Below, piece after piece: positions 1-7,800 of a stretch of DNA of 64,000 nucleotides. Location: NCBI RefSeq assembly GCF_032116555.1, contig NZ_CP134949.1, forward strand, positions 1,798,001 through 1,862,000, read 5' to 3'. Position numbers and translations under genes: made by a program. Under the pieces are notes generated by a model, which ran no database searches, had not been told where the DNA came from, and was given only the letters and a program-made list of their open reading frames with translations. This DNA comes from Halobaculum sp. XH14. GTDB taxonomy: Archaea > Halobacteriota > Halobacteria > Halobacteriales > Haloferacaceae. Numbering within the stretch: the stretch's first letter is position 1; the number at the start of each line of letters is the position of its first letter.

Positions 1-259
1 TTTCGTGAGTCCGGATTCCAAAATAAAGCGCCAGCGTGACCGCAGCCATCCCCCCGGAAAGGTAGGTCTTTGGCGGCGTCGTTCCGACCCCCTGCTGGGC
101 CAGTGCCATGCCGAGAAACGCCCAGCCACCCGAAAACACGAACCCGATCGTGAAACAGAGGAGCCCCGATCCGGTCCGATCGTTCGCGTGGAGTCCGATC
201 CCGAGCAGGAGGAACGTCCCCCCGATGAGGGCAAAGACCGTACGGGTCTCGAGTGCCAT
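1..259 (-). CDS. Small membrane protein, 3' end cut by window edge
   Basis: An open frame runs from an ATG at 259 off the left edge, giving the first 86 residues. It begins MALETRTVFAL and has three hydrophobic stretches, at about residues 8-23, 33-52 and 69-82, so it is an integral membrane protein. The hydrophilic loop between the first two contains HANDRTGSG. A TATA-like GGATTTAACC (282-291, minus strand) sits 28 nt before the ATG with no room for a Shine-Dalgarno site, which supports this start and a leaderless transcript. I do not recognise the family. The function is unknown and the C-terminus is missing. Confidence 0.7.
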   Translation of the reverse strand, partial: MALETRTVFALIGGTFLLLGIGLHANDRTGSGLLCFTIGFVFSGGWAFLGMALAQQGVGTTPPKTYLSGGMAAVTLALYFGIRTHE

Positions 260-365
260 CCCGTCGGCGTACGTAACCCGGGGTTAAATCCTCCACGTAT
301 ACACGTGACCGGCACCCCGGGGAACGCCGATCTCGGCCGAGGCCGTTTCGAGGGGGAAATCCGAA

Positions 366-644
366 TCAGTCGATGGTGAAGGTGGCGTCCGTGAGGCTCT
401 CGCTCCGGCAGTCCGGACACCGGGACGGCGCGTTCGCCGGGTCATCGAACCCGGAGAACCCGCAGTCACGACACTCGGGGGGCGCGACCAGCAGTTCCTC
501 CTCGTCCAGCGAGCGGGCGACGTGACGGACGTGATCGTACACCTGTGCCGTGGGAACGGCGAGGCGGGCCGACAGCTCCGGCGCCGTCAGCGCCTCCGCA
601 CGGAGGTCGTCGGCGATCCGCTCGCGCGTGGTCCGCTCGGGCAT
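366..644 (-). CDS. HTH/zinc-ribbon transcriptional regulator (COG3357-like)
   Basis: A 92-residue predicted DNA-binding protein. The N-terminal half (about residues 1-55) reads as a winged helix: TTRERIADDLRAEALTAPEL then SARLAVPTAQVYDHVRHVAR. The C-terminal half carries a zinc ribbon with cysteine pairs CRDC and CPDC. This HTH-plus-zinc-ribbon layout matches the archaeal family COG3357, predicted transcriptional regulators of unknown targets. The start at 644 (MPERTTRE) is preferred over a longer start at 692, because the only good TATA-like element (around 708-716) is too close to 692. That element also serves the divergent nucleotidyltransferase gene, so the two may be co-regulated. Confidence 0.8.
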   Translation of the reverse strand: MPERTTRERIADDLRAEALTAPELSARLAVPTAQVYDHVRHVARSLDEEELLVAPPECRDCGFSGFDDPANAPSRCPDCRSESLTDATFTID

Positions 645-704
645 ACGAGCGTGGTAGCCGTGGACGACCGTGACGCTTTCGACACCCGGCACGCGAGAGG
701 AAAA

Positions 705-716
705 AGACCTTAACCG
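705..716 (+). promoter_or_regulatory. TATA-like box of the sugar nucleotidyltransferase gene, possibly bidirectional
   Basis: The sequence AGACCTTAACCG centres about 26 nt before the ATG at 737, the spacing expected for a leaderless haloarchaeal mRNA. Its core CTTAAC reads GTTAAG on the other strand and is the best available TATA candidate for the divergent HTH/zinc-ribbon gene, which would then have a leader of roughly 40 nt. Confidence 0.5.
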
Positions 717-736
717 GCCACGCGGACTTCCAAGTC

Positions 737-1705
737 ATGAAGGCAGTGGTACTCGCCGGCGGCTACGCCACGCGTCTCTGGCCGATCACCCGCCATCGGC
801 CCAAGATGTTCCTCCCGGTCGGTGAGGGTACGGTCATCGACCAGATCTTCGCGGACCTCGAGGCCGACGAGCGGATCGACGAGGTGTTCGTCTCGACCAA
901 CGAGCGCTTCGCCGAGCGCTTCGAGGAGTACCTCGCCGAGGCCACGTTCGAGAAGCCCACCCTCTCCATCGAGGACACCTCCGAGGAGTCCGAGAAGTTC
1001 GGCGTCGTCGGCGCGCTCGCCCAGCTCGTCGACCGAGAGGGCGTCGACGACGACCTGCTCGTCGTGGCCGGCGACAACCTGCTCTCGTTCGACGTCGCGG
1101 ACTTCGTCGACTACTTCGAGCGGAAGGGCGAGCCGACGATCGCGGCCTACGACGTGGGCTCCCGCGAGCGCGCGAAGGAGTACGGACTCGTCGAACTCGA
1201 CGACGACCGCGTCGTCGACTTCCAGGAGAAGCCCGACGACCCGAACAGCACGCTCGTCTCCATCGCCTGCTACGCCTACCCCCGGGAGACGCTGGACCTG
1301 CTCGAAACGTATCTCGCCGACGGCAACAACCCGGACGAGCCGGGGTGGTTCATCCAGTGGCTCCAGAACCGGACGGACGTGTACGCGTTCACCTTCGACG
1401 GCGCGTGGTTCGACATCGGCACGCCGGAGGCGTACCTCGACTCGGTCGCGTGGAAGCTCGGGGGCGAGAACTTCGTCCACGCCGACGCGACCGTGACGAA
1501 CTCGACGCTCGGGGAGAACGTGTTCGTGATGGCTGACGCGGAGGTCGTCGACTCCTCGCTCGACGAGACCGTCGTGTTCCCCAACGCCACCATCGAGAAC
1601 GCCGACATCCGCCGCTCCATCATCGACGAGGAGACGTCCGTGACCGGGCTCGACCTGGCCGGCGCGCTCATCGGCGCGCACTCACATCTCACAAACGGGA
1701 TCTAG
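737..1705 (+). CDS. Sugar nucleotidyltransferase (NDP-sugar pyrophosphorylase)
   Basis: A 322-residue enzyme predicted to join a sugar 1-phosphate to a nucleoside triphosphate, making an NDP-sugar for glycan or S-layer glycosylation. The N-terminus MKAVVLAGGYATRLWPITRH is the nucleotide-binding signature of the family (GG...TRLxP), followed by KMFLPVG, the usual lysine/proline motif. VVAGDNLLSFD holds the metal-binding aspartate. After about residue 245 the sequence becomes a short left-handed beta-helix-like region (NSTLGENVFVMADAEVVDSS). A leaderless promoter fits the start. The sugar and nucleotide cannot be told from sequence, and no glycosyltransferases lie nearby. Confidence 0.88.
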   Translation: MKAVVLAGGYATRLWPITRHRPKMFLPVGEGTVIDQIFADLEADERIDEVFVSTNERFAERFEEYLAEATFEKPTLSIEDTSEESEKFGVVGALAQLVDREGVDDDLLVVAGDNLLSFDVADFVDYFERKGEPTIAAYDVGSRERAKEYGLVELDDDRVVDFQEKPDDPNSTLVSIACYAYPRETLDLLETYLADGNNPDEPGWFIQWLQNRTDVYAFTFDGAWFDIGTPEAYLDSVAWKLGGENFVHADATVTNSTLGENVFVMADAEVVDSSLDETVVFPNATIENADIRRSIIDEETSVTGLDLAGALIGAHSHLTNGI

Positions 1706-1762
1706 TCGAACGGCCGCGAAAACGGATCTCGACCGGGAGTTCTCCGATGCCGAACTCGCCGA

Positions 1763-2521
1763 TCAGCGGAGCCTCGCGTCCGTCACACGGATCCGACCGC
1801 GGGTCCCGTCCCACTCCTCGTCGTAGGTCAACTCGATCGGGTTCCTCATGTGTGGACCGTCGGTCACGAACGTCTCGAACTCGCCCCCCTCGCCGAGCAC
1901 GTGGACGCCGTACTCCTCGTTCAACTCCACGAGCTCCGCCAGCGCGTCGCCGTCGAGCGTCCGCCCGAGCCAGGACTCGTCGAGGCCCGCGGCAGCGACC
2001 TGCAGGATCGTGATCTCGAATCCCGCAGCCAGCATCGCCTCGCCGAGTTCCACGGGGTCCCGCTGCCAGAGCGGCGCGAAGAGGTCGATTCCCAGTCTTT
2101 CACACATCGCCTCGATCCGTGCGGTCTGAAACTCGCTCTCGACCGCCCCGGCCGTGACGCCGGCGAGCGGGAGCGACGAACGAAGTTCGAGCAGCGCCGC
2201 CTCCATCGGCTCCAGTTCGGCGTCGCCCTGTTCGCCGGCGTCGACGGCCTCGCCCGCCTCGAAGTCGTCCGGCTCGACCTCGACGAGCGGGATGCCGACG
2301 CTCTCGGCGGCCAGCCCGGCGAGCTTCGTCTCCGGGACGTGGTACATGTACGAATCGCCGTCCGGATGGACCGTCAGCAGTCGCTCGACGGGCAGGCCCC
2401 GCTCCAGCGCGCAGTACAGTGCCCACGAGGAGTCCTTCCCCCCGGAAAAGAGGCTCACCCACGCGCCGTCCGACGTCCCGGTCGAATCCTCGGGTTCCGA
2501 GTCGCGGCCCGGTTCGGTCAT
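1763..2521 (-). CDS. dph6: Diphthine-ammonia ligase-like PP-loop ATPase
   Basis: A 252-residue ATP-pyrophosphatase of the family that amidates diphthine on elongation factor 2, the last step of diphthamide synthesis. The PP-loop is visible as SLFSGGKDSSWALY near residue 25. Downstream come the family hallmarks LLTVHPDGDSYMYHVP, GVTAGAVESEFQTARIEAMCERLG and PLWQRDP, and near the C-terminus GEGGEFETFVTDGP. The start at 2521 removes 17 basic residues of a longer frame and leaves a TATA-like GTAAATC (2544-2550, minus strand) 26 nt upstream. The family assignment is firm; the EF-2 substrate is inferred from it. Confidence 0.85.
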   Translation of the reverse strand: MTEPGRDSEPEDSTGTSDGAWVSLFSGGKDSSWALYCALERGLPVERLLTVHPDGDSYMYHVPETKLAGLAAESVGIPLVEVEPDDFEAGEAVDAGEQGDAELEPMEAALLELRSSLPLAGVTAGAVESEFQTARIEAMCERLGIDLFAPLWQRDPVELGEAMLAAGFEITILQVAAAGLDESWLGRTLDGDALAELVELNEEYGVHVLGEGGEFETFVTDGPHMRNPIELTYDEEWDGTRGRIRVTDARLR

Positions 2522-2653
2522 ACGACGTCTACGGGGCGTTCGTGATTTACCGATGGCGGTTCCGGGACGCACCGACGCCGACTCCGAGGCTCGGGTTCGC
2601 TGGCGGCCCGGGGTACCGATACGATTTCACAGTGCTGGCCCGTAGGCTGTGTC

Positions 2654-3619
2654 ATGGAAGGCCGGTCCGACGGACACCGCTTCCTGCTCGCGGTGGCGGG
2701 CGTCCTGACGCTGTTCGTCTCAGTGGCACTGGGGCTCGCTCTCTGGGTCGCGCTCCGGTACGTCTGGGCGAACCGGCCAGACCCGATCACCGCCCTCGCA
2801 GCGCTCGCCGCGATCACGCTCGTGTCGGGGTATCTGACCTACAGGTTCGGCACCGGAAGCGTCCTGTCGGGGCTGAACGCGCTGGCGCTCCCCCGCTCGC
2901 GCGCCCCGAGACTGCACGCGCTCTGTGACGGGCTCGCGGAGTCGATGGACGTGGAGACGCTGACCGTCTACGTCGCCCGACTCGGCGAGCCGAACGCGCT
3001 GGCGCTGGGCGGCCGCTCGCCCGCGCTGGTCGTCGACCGCTCGCTGTTCACGCTGCTGACCGAACCCGAGTTCGAGGCCGTGCTCGCACACGAGTTCGCC
3101 CATCTTGAGGCCGCTGACGGGCTGTCCCAGAGTCTCGCGTACAGCGTCGTCCACACGCTCGTGGGCGTCGTCGCGCTCGCGGTCGCGCTCCCGGCGTTCC
3201 TCCTCCGGGGGTTCGCGGCGGGGCTCGCACTGCTGTACGGCACCCCGACGAAGTGGAAGCGGACGGTCCCCTGGCGGCTCCGGACGACGCTCGAGGACGG
3301 AGTAGTCGTGCTGTTCGTTGCCCTCACGCTGCTCGTGCGTGCGTACGCCCGCCGCCGCGAGTTCGCCGCCGACGACCGCGCCATCGAGGTCACGGGCCGG
3401 CCGCTCGCGCTCGCCAGCGCGCTCCGGAAGATCGAGGGGTCGACGGGAGATCCCGGGCCGTTCGGCCGGCGTGTTCCGACGACCGAGGAGTCTCGCGCGC
3501 TCGCTCGACTGCTCTCGACGCACCCGTCGCTGGAGGAGAGGATCGAGCGACTAGGGTCGAAGGCCGACGGTCAGGACGGTGAGGGTGCCGACTGGACACG
3601 CGTTCCCGTCGAAGGCTAG
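2654..3619 (+). CDS. M48-family (HtpX-like) membrane zinc metalloprotease
   Basis: A 321-residue membrane protease of the HtpX/Ste24 clan, likely degrading damaged or misfolded membrane proteins. Two N-terminal hydrophobic segments (about residues 11-38 and 45-62) precede the catalytic domain. The zinc motif HEFAH lies at residues 146-150, and the third ligand is the glutamate of REFAADD (E236). Two further membrane segments lie between them (about 160-195 and 215-230). HtpX proteins have this order of membrane pair, HExxH, membrane pair and ExxxD. The C-terminus ends in a hydrophilic tail after the HPSLEERIERL motif typical of the family. It is monocistronic, between two minus-strand genes. 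Confidence 0.88.
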   Translation: MEGRSDGHRFLLAVAGVLTLFVSVALGLALWVALRYVWANRPDPITALAALAAITLVSGYLTYRFGTGSVLSGLNALALPRSRAPRLHALCDGLAESMDVETLTVYVARLGEPNALALGGRSPALVVDRSLFTLLTEPEFEAVLAHEFAHLEAADGLSQSLAYSVVHTLVGVVALAVALPAFLLRGFAAGLALLYGTPTKWKRTVPWRLRTTLEDGVVVLFVALTLLVRAYARRREFAADDRAIEVTGRPLALASALRKIEGSTGDPGPFGRRVPTTEESRALARLLSTHPSLEERIERLGSKADGQDGEGADWTRVPVEG

Positions 3620-3711
3620 TGGGACGTGCGTGTACGGCGCGACTCGCGATGAGAACGGGACCGTGATCGGAGCGGAACCGGGGCCTTCGAGCCGCTGTGG
3701 GCGTCGCCGGC

Positions 3712-4680
3712 CTACATGTAGCCCAGGTCGCGGAGGCGCTCCATGAGGTCCTCCTTGTCCTGGGCCCGGCCCGCGCGCTCGGTCGTGTTCTCGATGTCCT
3801 GGAGCCAGGCGGGGTTCTCCGCGGACTTCTCGGTGCTCACTTCGCTCCCGAGCGAGCGGAAGCCGGCGAAGTACTTGGGGGAGATCGGCACGTCGGCCTG
3901 GGTCATGCCGTCGGGGAGGTCGGTGTCGGACTGCGGGACGTGGCCCTCGGGGTAGCCCTCGACCGTCTCCGGGAGGACGAAGTGCCAGAATGCGTCCCAC
4001 ACGGAGCGCTCGTCGAAGTGGAGGATCGGCTGGATGCGGTCGTGGGGCGGGTAGATCTCGGGGTCGTGTCGCGGCGAGAAGAACGTCTCGTCCGCGCGGG
4101 CCTCCTGTTCGTCCCAGCGGACGCCCGAGAGGATGCCGTCGATCTCGTACTCCTCGAGCGCGTCGTTCAGCGCCACCGTCTTGAGCAGGTGGTTGCCGAC
4201 GTACGTGTCGAGCAGGAACGGGAACGTGTCCTCCTCGTACTCGAGGATGTCGCGGACGTGGTGCCGGTTGTGCTCCGAGAGCTCGGAGACGGGGACGTCG
4301 TCGCCCGGTTCGAGCCCGTTCGCGTCGACGTAGTCGCCGACGTCCTCGTTGCGCGCGTAGATGACCTCGAGGTCCCACTCGTCGGCCCAGTGGTCGACGA
4401 AGTCGTGGATCTGCTCGAAGTGCTGGAAGTGGTCGATGAACACCGTCGGCGGCAGTTCGAGGTCGAACTGTTCACAGACCTCCTTGACGAAGTAGAGCGT
4501 CAACGTCGAGTCCTTGCCGCCGGTCCACATGACGGCGGGGTTCTCGTACTCCTCGAGACCCGTCTTCGTCACCTCGATCGCCTTCTCGATCTTGTGCTCC
4601 AGCGATGGGTAGTCCTCGGGACTTTCGCCGTCTCCGTCACCGTAATCGACGTTCAGGTAGTCGGGAAACTCCTGCGCCAT
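3712..4680 (-). CDS. CysD/PAPS-reductase-like PP-loop protein
   Basis: A 322-residue protein of the adenine-nucleotide alpha-hydrolase superfamily, closest in pattern to sulfate adenylyltransferase subunit 2 (CysD) and PAPS reductase. The PP-loop reads MWTGGKDSTLTLYFV near residue 51. ILSGVRWDEQEAR matches the family's second nucleotide motif, and FFSPRHDPE and the C-terminal TERAGRAQDKEDLMERLRD resemble the CysD end. The usual partner CysN and other sulfate genes are absent here, so sulfate activation is not proven; a sulfotransfer or tRNA-thiolation role is also possible. A perfect TGTAATTACA palindrome lies just upstream. Confidence 0.75.
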   Translation of the reverse strand: MAQEFPDYLNVDYGDGDGESPEDYPSLEHKIEKAIEVTKTGLEEYENPAVMWTGGKDSTLTLYFVKEVCEQFDLELPPTVFIDHFQHFEQIHDFVDHWADEWDLEVIYARNEDVGDYVDANGLEPGDDVPVSELSEHNRHHVRDILEYEEDTFPFLLDTYVGNHLLKTVALNDALEEYEIDGILSGVRWDEQEARADETFFSPRHDPEIYPPHDRIQPILHFDERSVWDAFWHFVLPETVEGYPEGHVPQSDTDLPDGMTQADVPISPKYFAGFRSLGSEVSTEKSAENPAWLQDIENTTERAGRAQDKEDLMERLRDLGYM

Positions 4681-4690
4681 GATAATGAGA

Positions 4691-4700
4691 TGTAATTACA
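4691..4700. promoter_or_regulatory. TGTAATTACA palindrome upstream of the CysD-like gene
   Basis: TGTAATTACA is a perfect 10-bp palindrome 11 nt before the start codon at 4680. A weak TATA-like CCTTTCAC on the minus strand (about 4702-4709) lies on its far side, placing the palindrome at the likely transcription start. That position suits a repressor operator. The AT-rich site stands out from the surrounding GC-rich DNA. Confidence 0.45.
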
Positions 4701-4834
4701 CCGTGAAAGGTCTTGTGACCGACGACGGTGCCCTCCCCTTCGGCGTTCCCTCGGCGCGACCCCTCGGAGTTGCCGCCTCGAACCCCGAAACCGAACGCGG
4801 CGGGTCGAAACTGGTTCGGCCGGCCTGACGACGG

Positions 4835-7800
4835 CTACCGCCGCCGCCCCAGGAGCGGGGCGACCGCGACGAGCGCGATTCCGGCGACGAGCGGGAGTTC
4901 ACGGTCCCCGTCGAGCGACGTTCCGACCGCCGGTTCGCCGTCCGTCGGGTCCGGCGTGGCAGTTTCGACGGGCGATTCGGTCGGTTCCGGGGTCGGTTGC
5001 TCGGTCGGCGTCGCCGCCGGGGTCGGTGATTCGGTCGGGGTCGGCGCTTCAGTCGGCGTCGGCGAGTCGGTTGGTGTCGGTGACTCGGTCGCCGTCGGCG
5101 AGTCGGTCGCGGTCGGCGTTCCGGGGGCGGTCGTCGTGGTCCCGGTTCCCGCCGGGGTTTCGACGGCTTCGATCGTCACAGTCGCTTCGGACTGGCCGTT
5201 CACGGGGACGCTCGTCCCGTCCTCCGTCTCGGCGGTGACCGTGTAATCGCCGGGCTGAAGGTCCGCAACCGTCCCGGTCGCGCCGGGTCCGACGGTGACC
5301 GTTCGGAGCTCCCCGTCGCCGTCGGTGACGGTCACGAGGACGGCCACGTCGTTCGGGTTCTCGAGTTCGACCGTCCCGTTGACCACCGTCGCGTCGACGC
5401 TTTCGAGCGGCTCGGCCGCCTCGACGGTGTACTCGACCGTCGCGGCGGTCAGTTCCGCGCCGGTGTCGGCGTCGACCACCGCGACGTCGACCGTCGCGTT
5501 CGCCTCGATCGGCGGATCGAGCGTGATGTTGCCCGCGAACGACTCGTTTGCCGGCAGTGAGTCCGTCTCTCCGAGGACCCGTCCGCCCTCGCTCGCGGTG
5601 ACGACGTACTCGACCGTCGCGGTCGCGTTCCCCACGGTCAGCGCCGTCCCGTTCCCGACCTGATCGGCGACGACCAGCGTGGCGTTCGGTTCGGCTGCTG
5701 GCCGCGCGGTCGTTCCGAGCGGCGCGACGATTCCGGACGAGGTGACCGTCGCGGTCACGACGTTCGTCGATCCCTCGGACGCGTTTGGACCGGTCAGCGG
5801 CGTCCAGCCCGTCGCGTCCTGGTACTGCCAGAGCCGCAGGGACGCGGCCGTCAGGTTCGCCGTCTCCAGCGCGTCCTCCGAGTACTGCACCCGCAGCGCG
5901 ACGCTGGCGTCGTCGTCGGTCGCGTTCACGGCGACGTACTCGCCGACGTTCGTCGCGTTCTCGGGGTCCTCGGGCGGCGATTCGACGGCGTCCAGCGCGA
6001 CGTTCCGTCCCTCGTCGAAGCCGACCGTCGCGCTCGTGAGCGAGAGGTTCGAGACGCTCAGATCGCCCGACGAGATGGTCGCGGTCGAGAGGTCCGCCCC
6101 GCCGCTGTTCGAGACGCGGTTGTCGAGTAGCGCTCCCGCCACGGAGACGAGCGCGATCCCGTCGCCGTCGTTCCCCTCGATGACGTTCCCGGCGACCGTC
6201 AGGTCCGCGAGGTCCTGCCCGTCGATGCCGTGCTCGGCGTTGTCGCTCACGGTGTTGTCGCGGACGGTGACCCCGTCCGATTCGTCGAGGTCCAGGCCGT
6301 CGTCCGCGTTCCCGCTGATGTGATTGTCCGTGATCTCCAGGTCGTTCACGTCGTTGTTCGTGTCGATCCCGACTCCGGCGTTGTTCTCGATCAGGTTGCC
6401 CGTGACCTGGGCACCGGAGCCGCCCTCGAACAGCGTGAGTCCGCTCTCACCGTTCGACCGGATCACGTTGTCCGAGAGCACCGCGCTGGCCCCGAAATCC
6501 CGGAGAATGACGCCGTGGAACGCGTTCTCCCGGACGATCGAGTCTGAGACCGTCGCCCCGTTCGCGTCAGTGAGGTAGATGCCGTACTCGTTTTCGGACA
6601 CCGTGGCGTCGACGACGCTGACGCCGACGAGGTTGCCGGACTCGAACTCGGGTTGGCCGATTCCGGTCCCCCAGTCGGTCGCGACGACATCCCGGACGGT
6701 GACGTTCTCGGTGTCCTCGCCGTCCGACTGGCGGATCCACACGCCGACGGACCCGTTCGTTCCGACGCCGTCGAGCGCGTGACCGTCCCCGTCGAGGACG
6801 ACGTCGCTCGCGTTGATCGTGACGCAACTGGACGCCTCGCTGTCGGTCACGTTCGCCGTCAGCACGTAGCGACCCGGCTCGTCGATCACGCCACACGCGT
6901 CGAGTTCGGTGACGCCGGCCGCCGTTTCGTTCGGCGTCTCGACACCGTCCGTCTCGTTCGCGGCGGTCTCGTTATCGGCCGTCTCGGTGCCGAGGACGGT
7001 CACGAACGCCTCGTCCGTGACCGGCTCGCCGGCGTCGAGGTACGGGCCGTCGGCCGAATCGTTCGTCACCGGAACGTCGAGCGTCCCGTTCCCGTCGGCG
7101 TCCCGATACGCGACGGCGAGCAGCGAGCGATTCTCGGTGAGCGGATCCGTCAGTTCGACGCTGACGTTCCCGCTCGTCCCGGCGTCGAGGTACGCGGAGA
7201 CGCCGATGATGAGCCCTGCTCCGTCGTCGCCACCGGTCGCGTCACGGATGGCGACGAACCCGCCGTCGGGGAGGGTCACCGAGTCCACGGTGACGGCCGT
7301 GCCGTTCGTCGTCTGGTTCCCGAACGAGACGGTCGCGTTCGGCTCCGCGTCGGTGGTCTCCGCGACCGTGTAGGAAATCGTCTCGGTGGCCAGTTCCGAG
7401 CCGTTCCCCGCGTCGACGACCGCCACCGTGAGCGTCGCGTTCCCCCCGAGCGGGGGGTCGAGGACCAGCGGCCCGGCGAACGTCCCGTTCGCCGCCACGG
7501 GTTCGGACTCGTTCAGCACGGTCCCGTTCCGATCGACCGTCACGGCGAACTCGGTCGTCGCCGACGCGTTCTCGACGGTGAGCGTCGTCCCGTCGTCCGT
7601 CTGGTTTCCGACCTCGAGCGATGCGTCGGCGGTCGCGTCCGTCGGCCCGTCGTCGGTCACGTTTTGGGTCTCGTTCGTGTCCGGCCCGAGCAACTCGACC
7701 TGCTCGAACACGGGCAGTTCGTCCTCGAGGTACGGCGCGTCGACCTCGCCGCCGCTGTCGACGTACTCGAACTCGCCGTCCCCGTCCGTGTCGCGGTACG

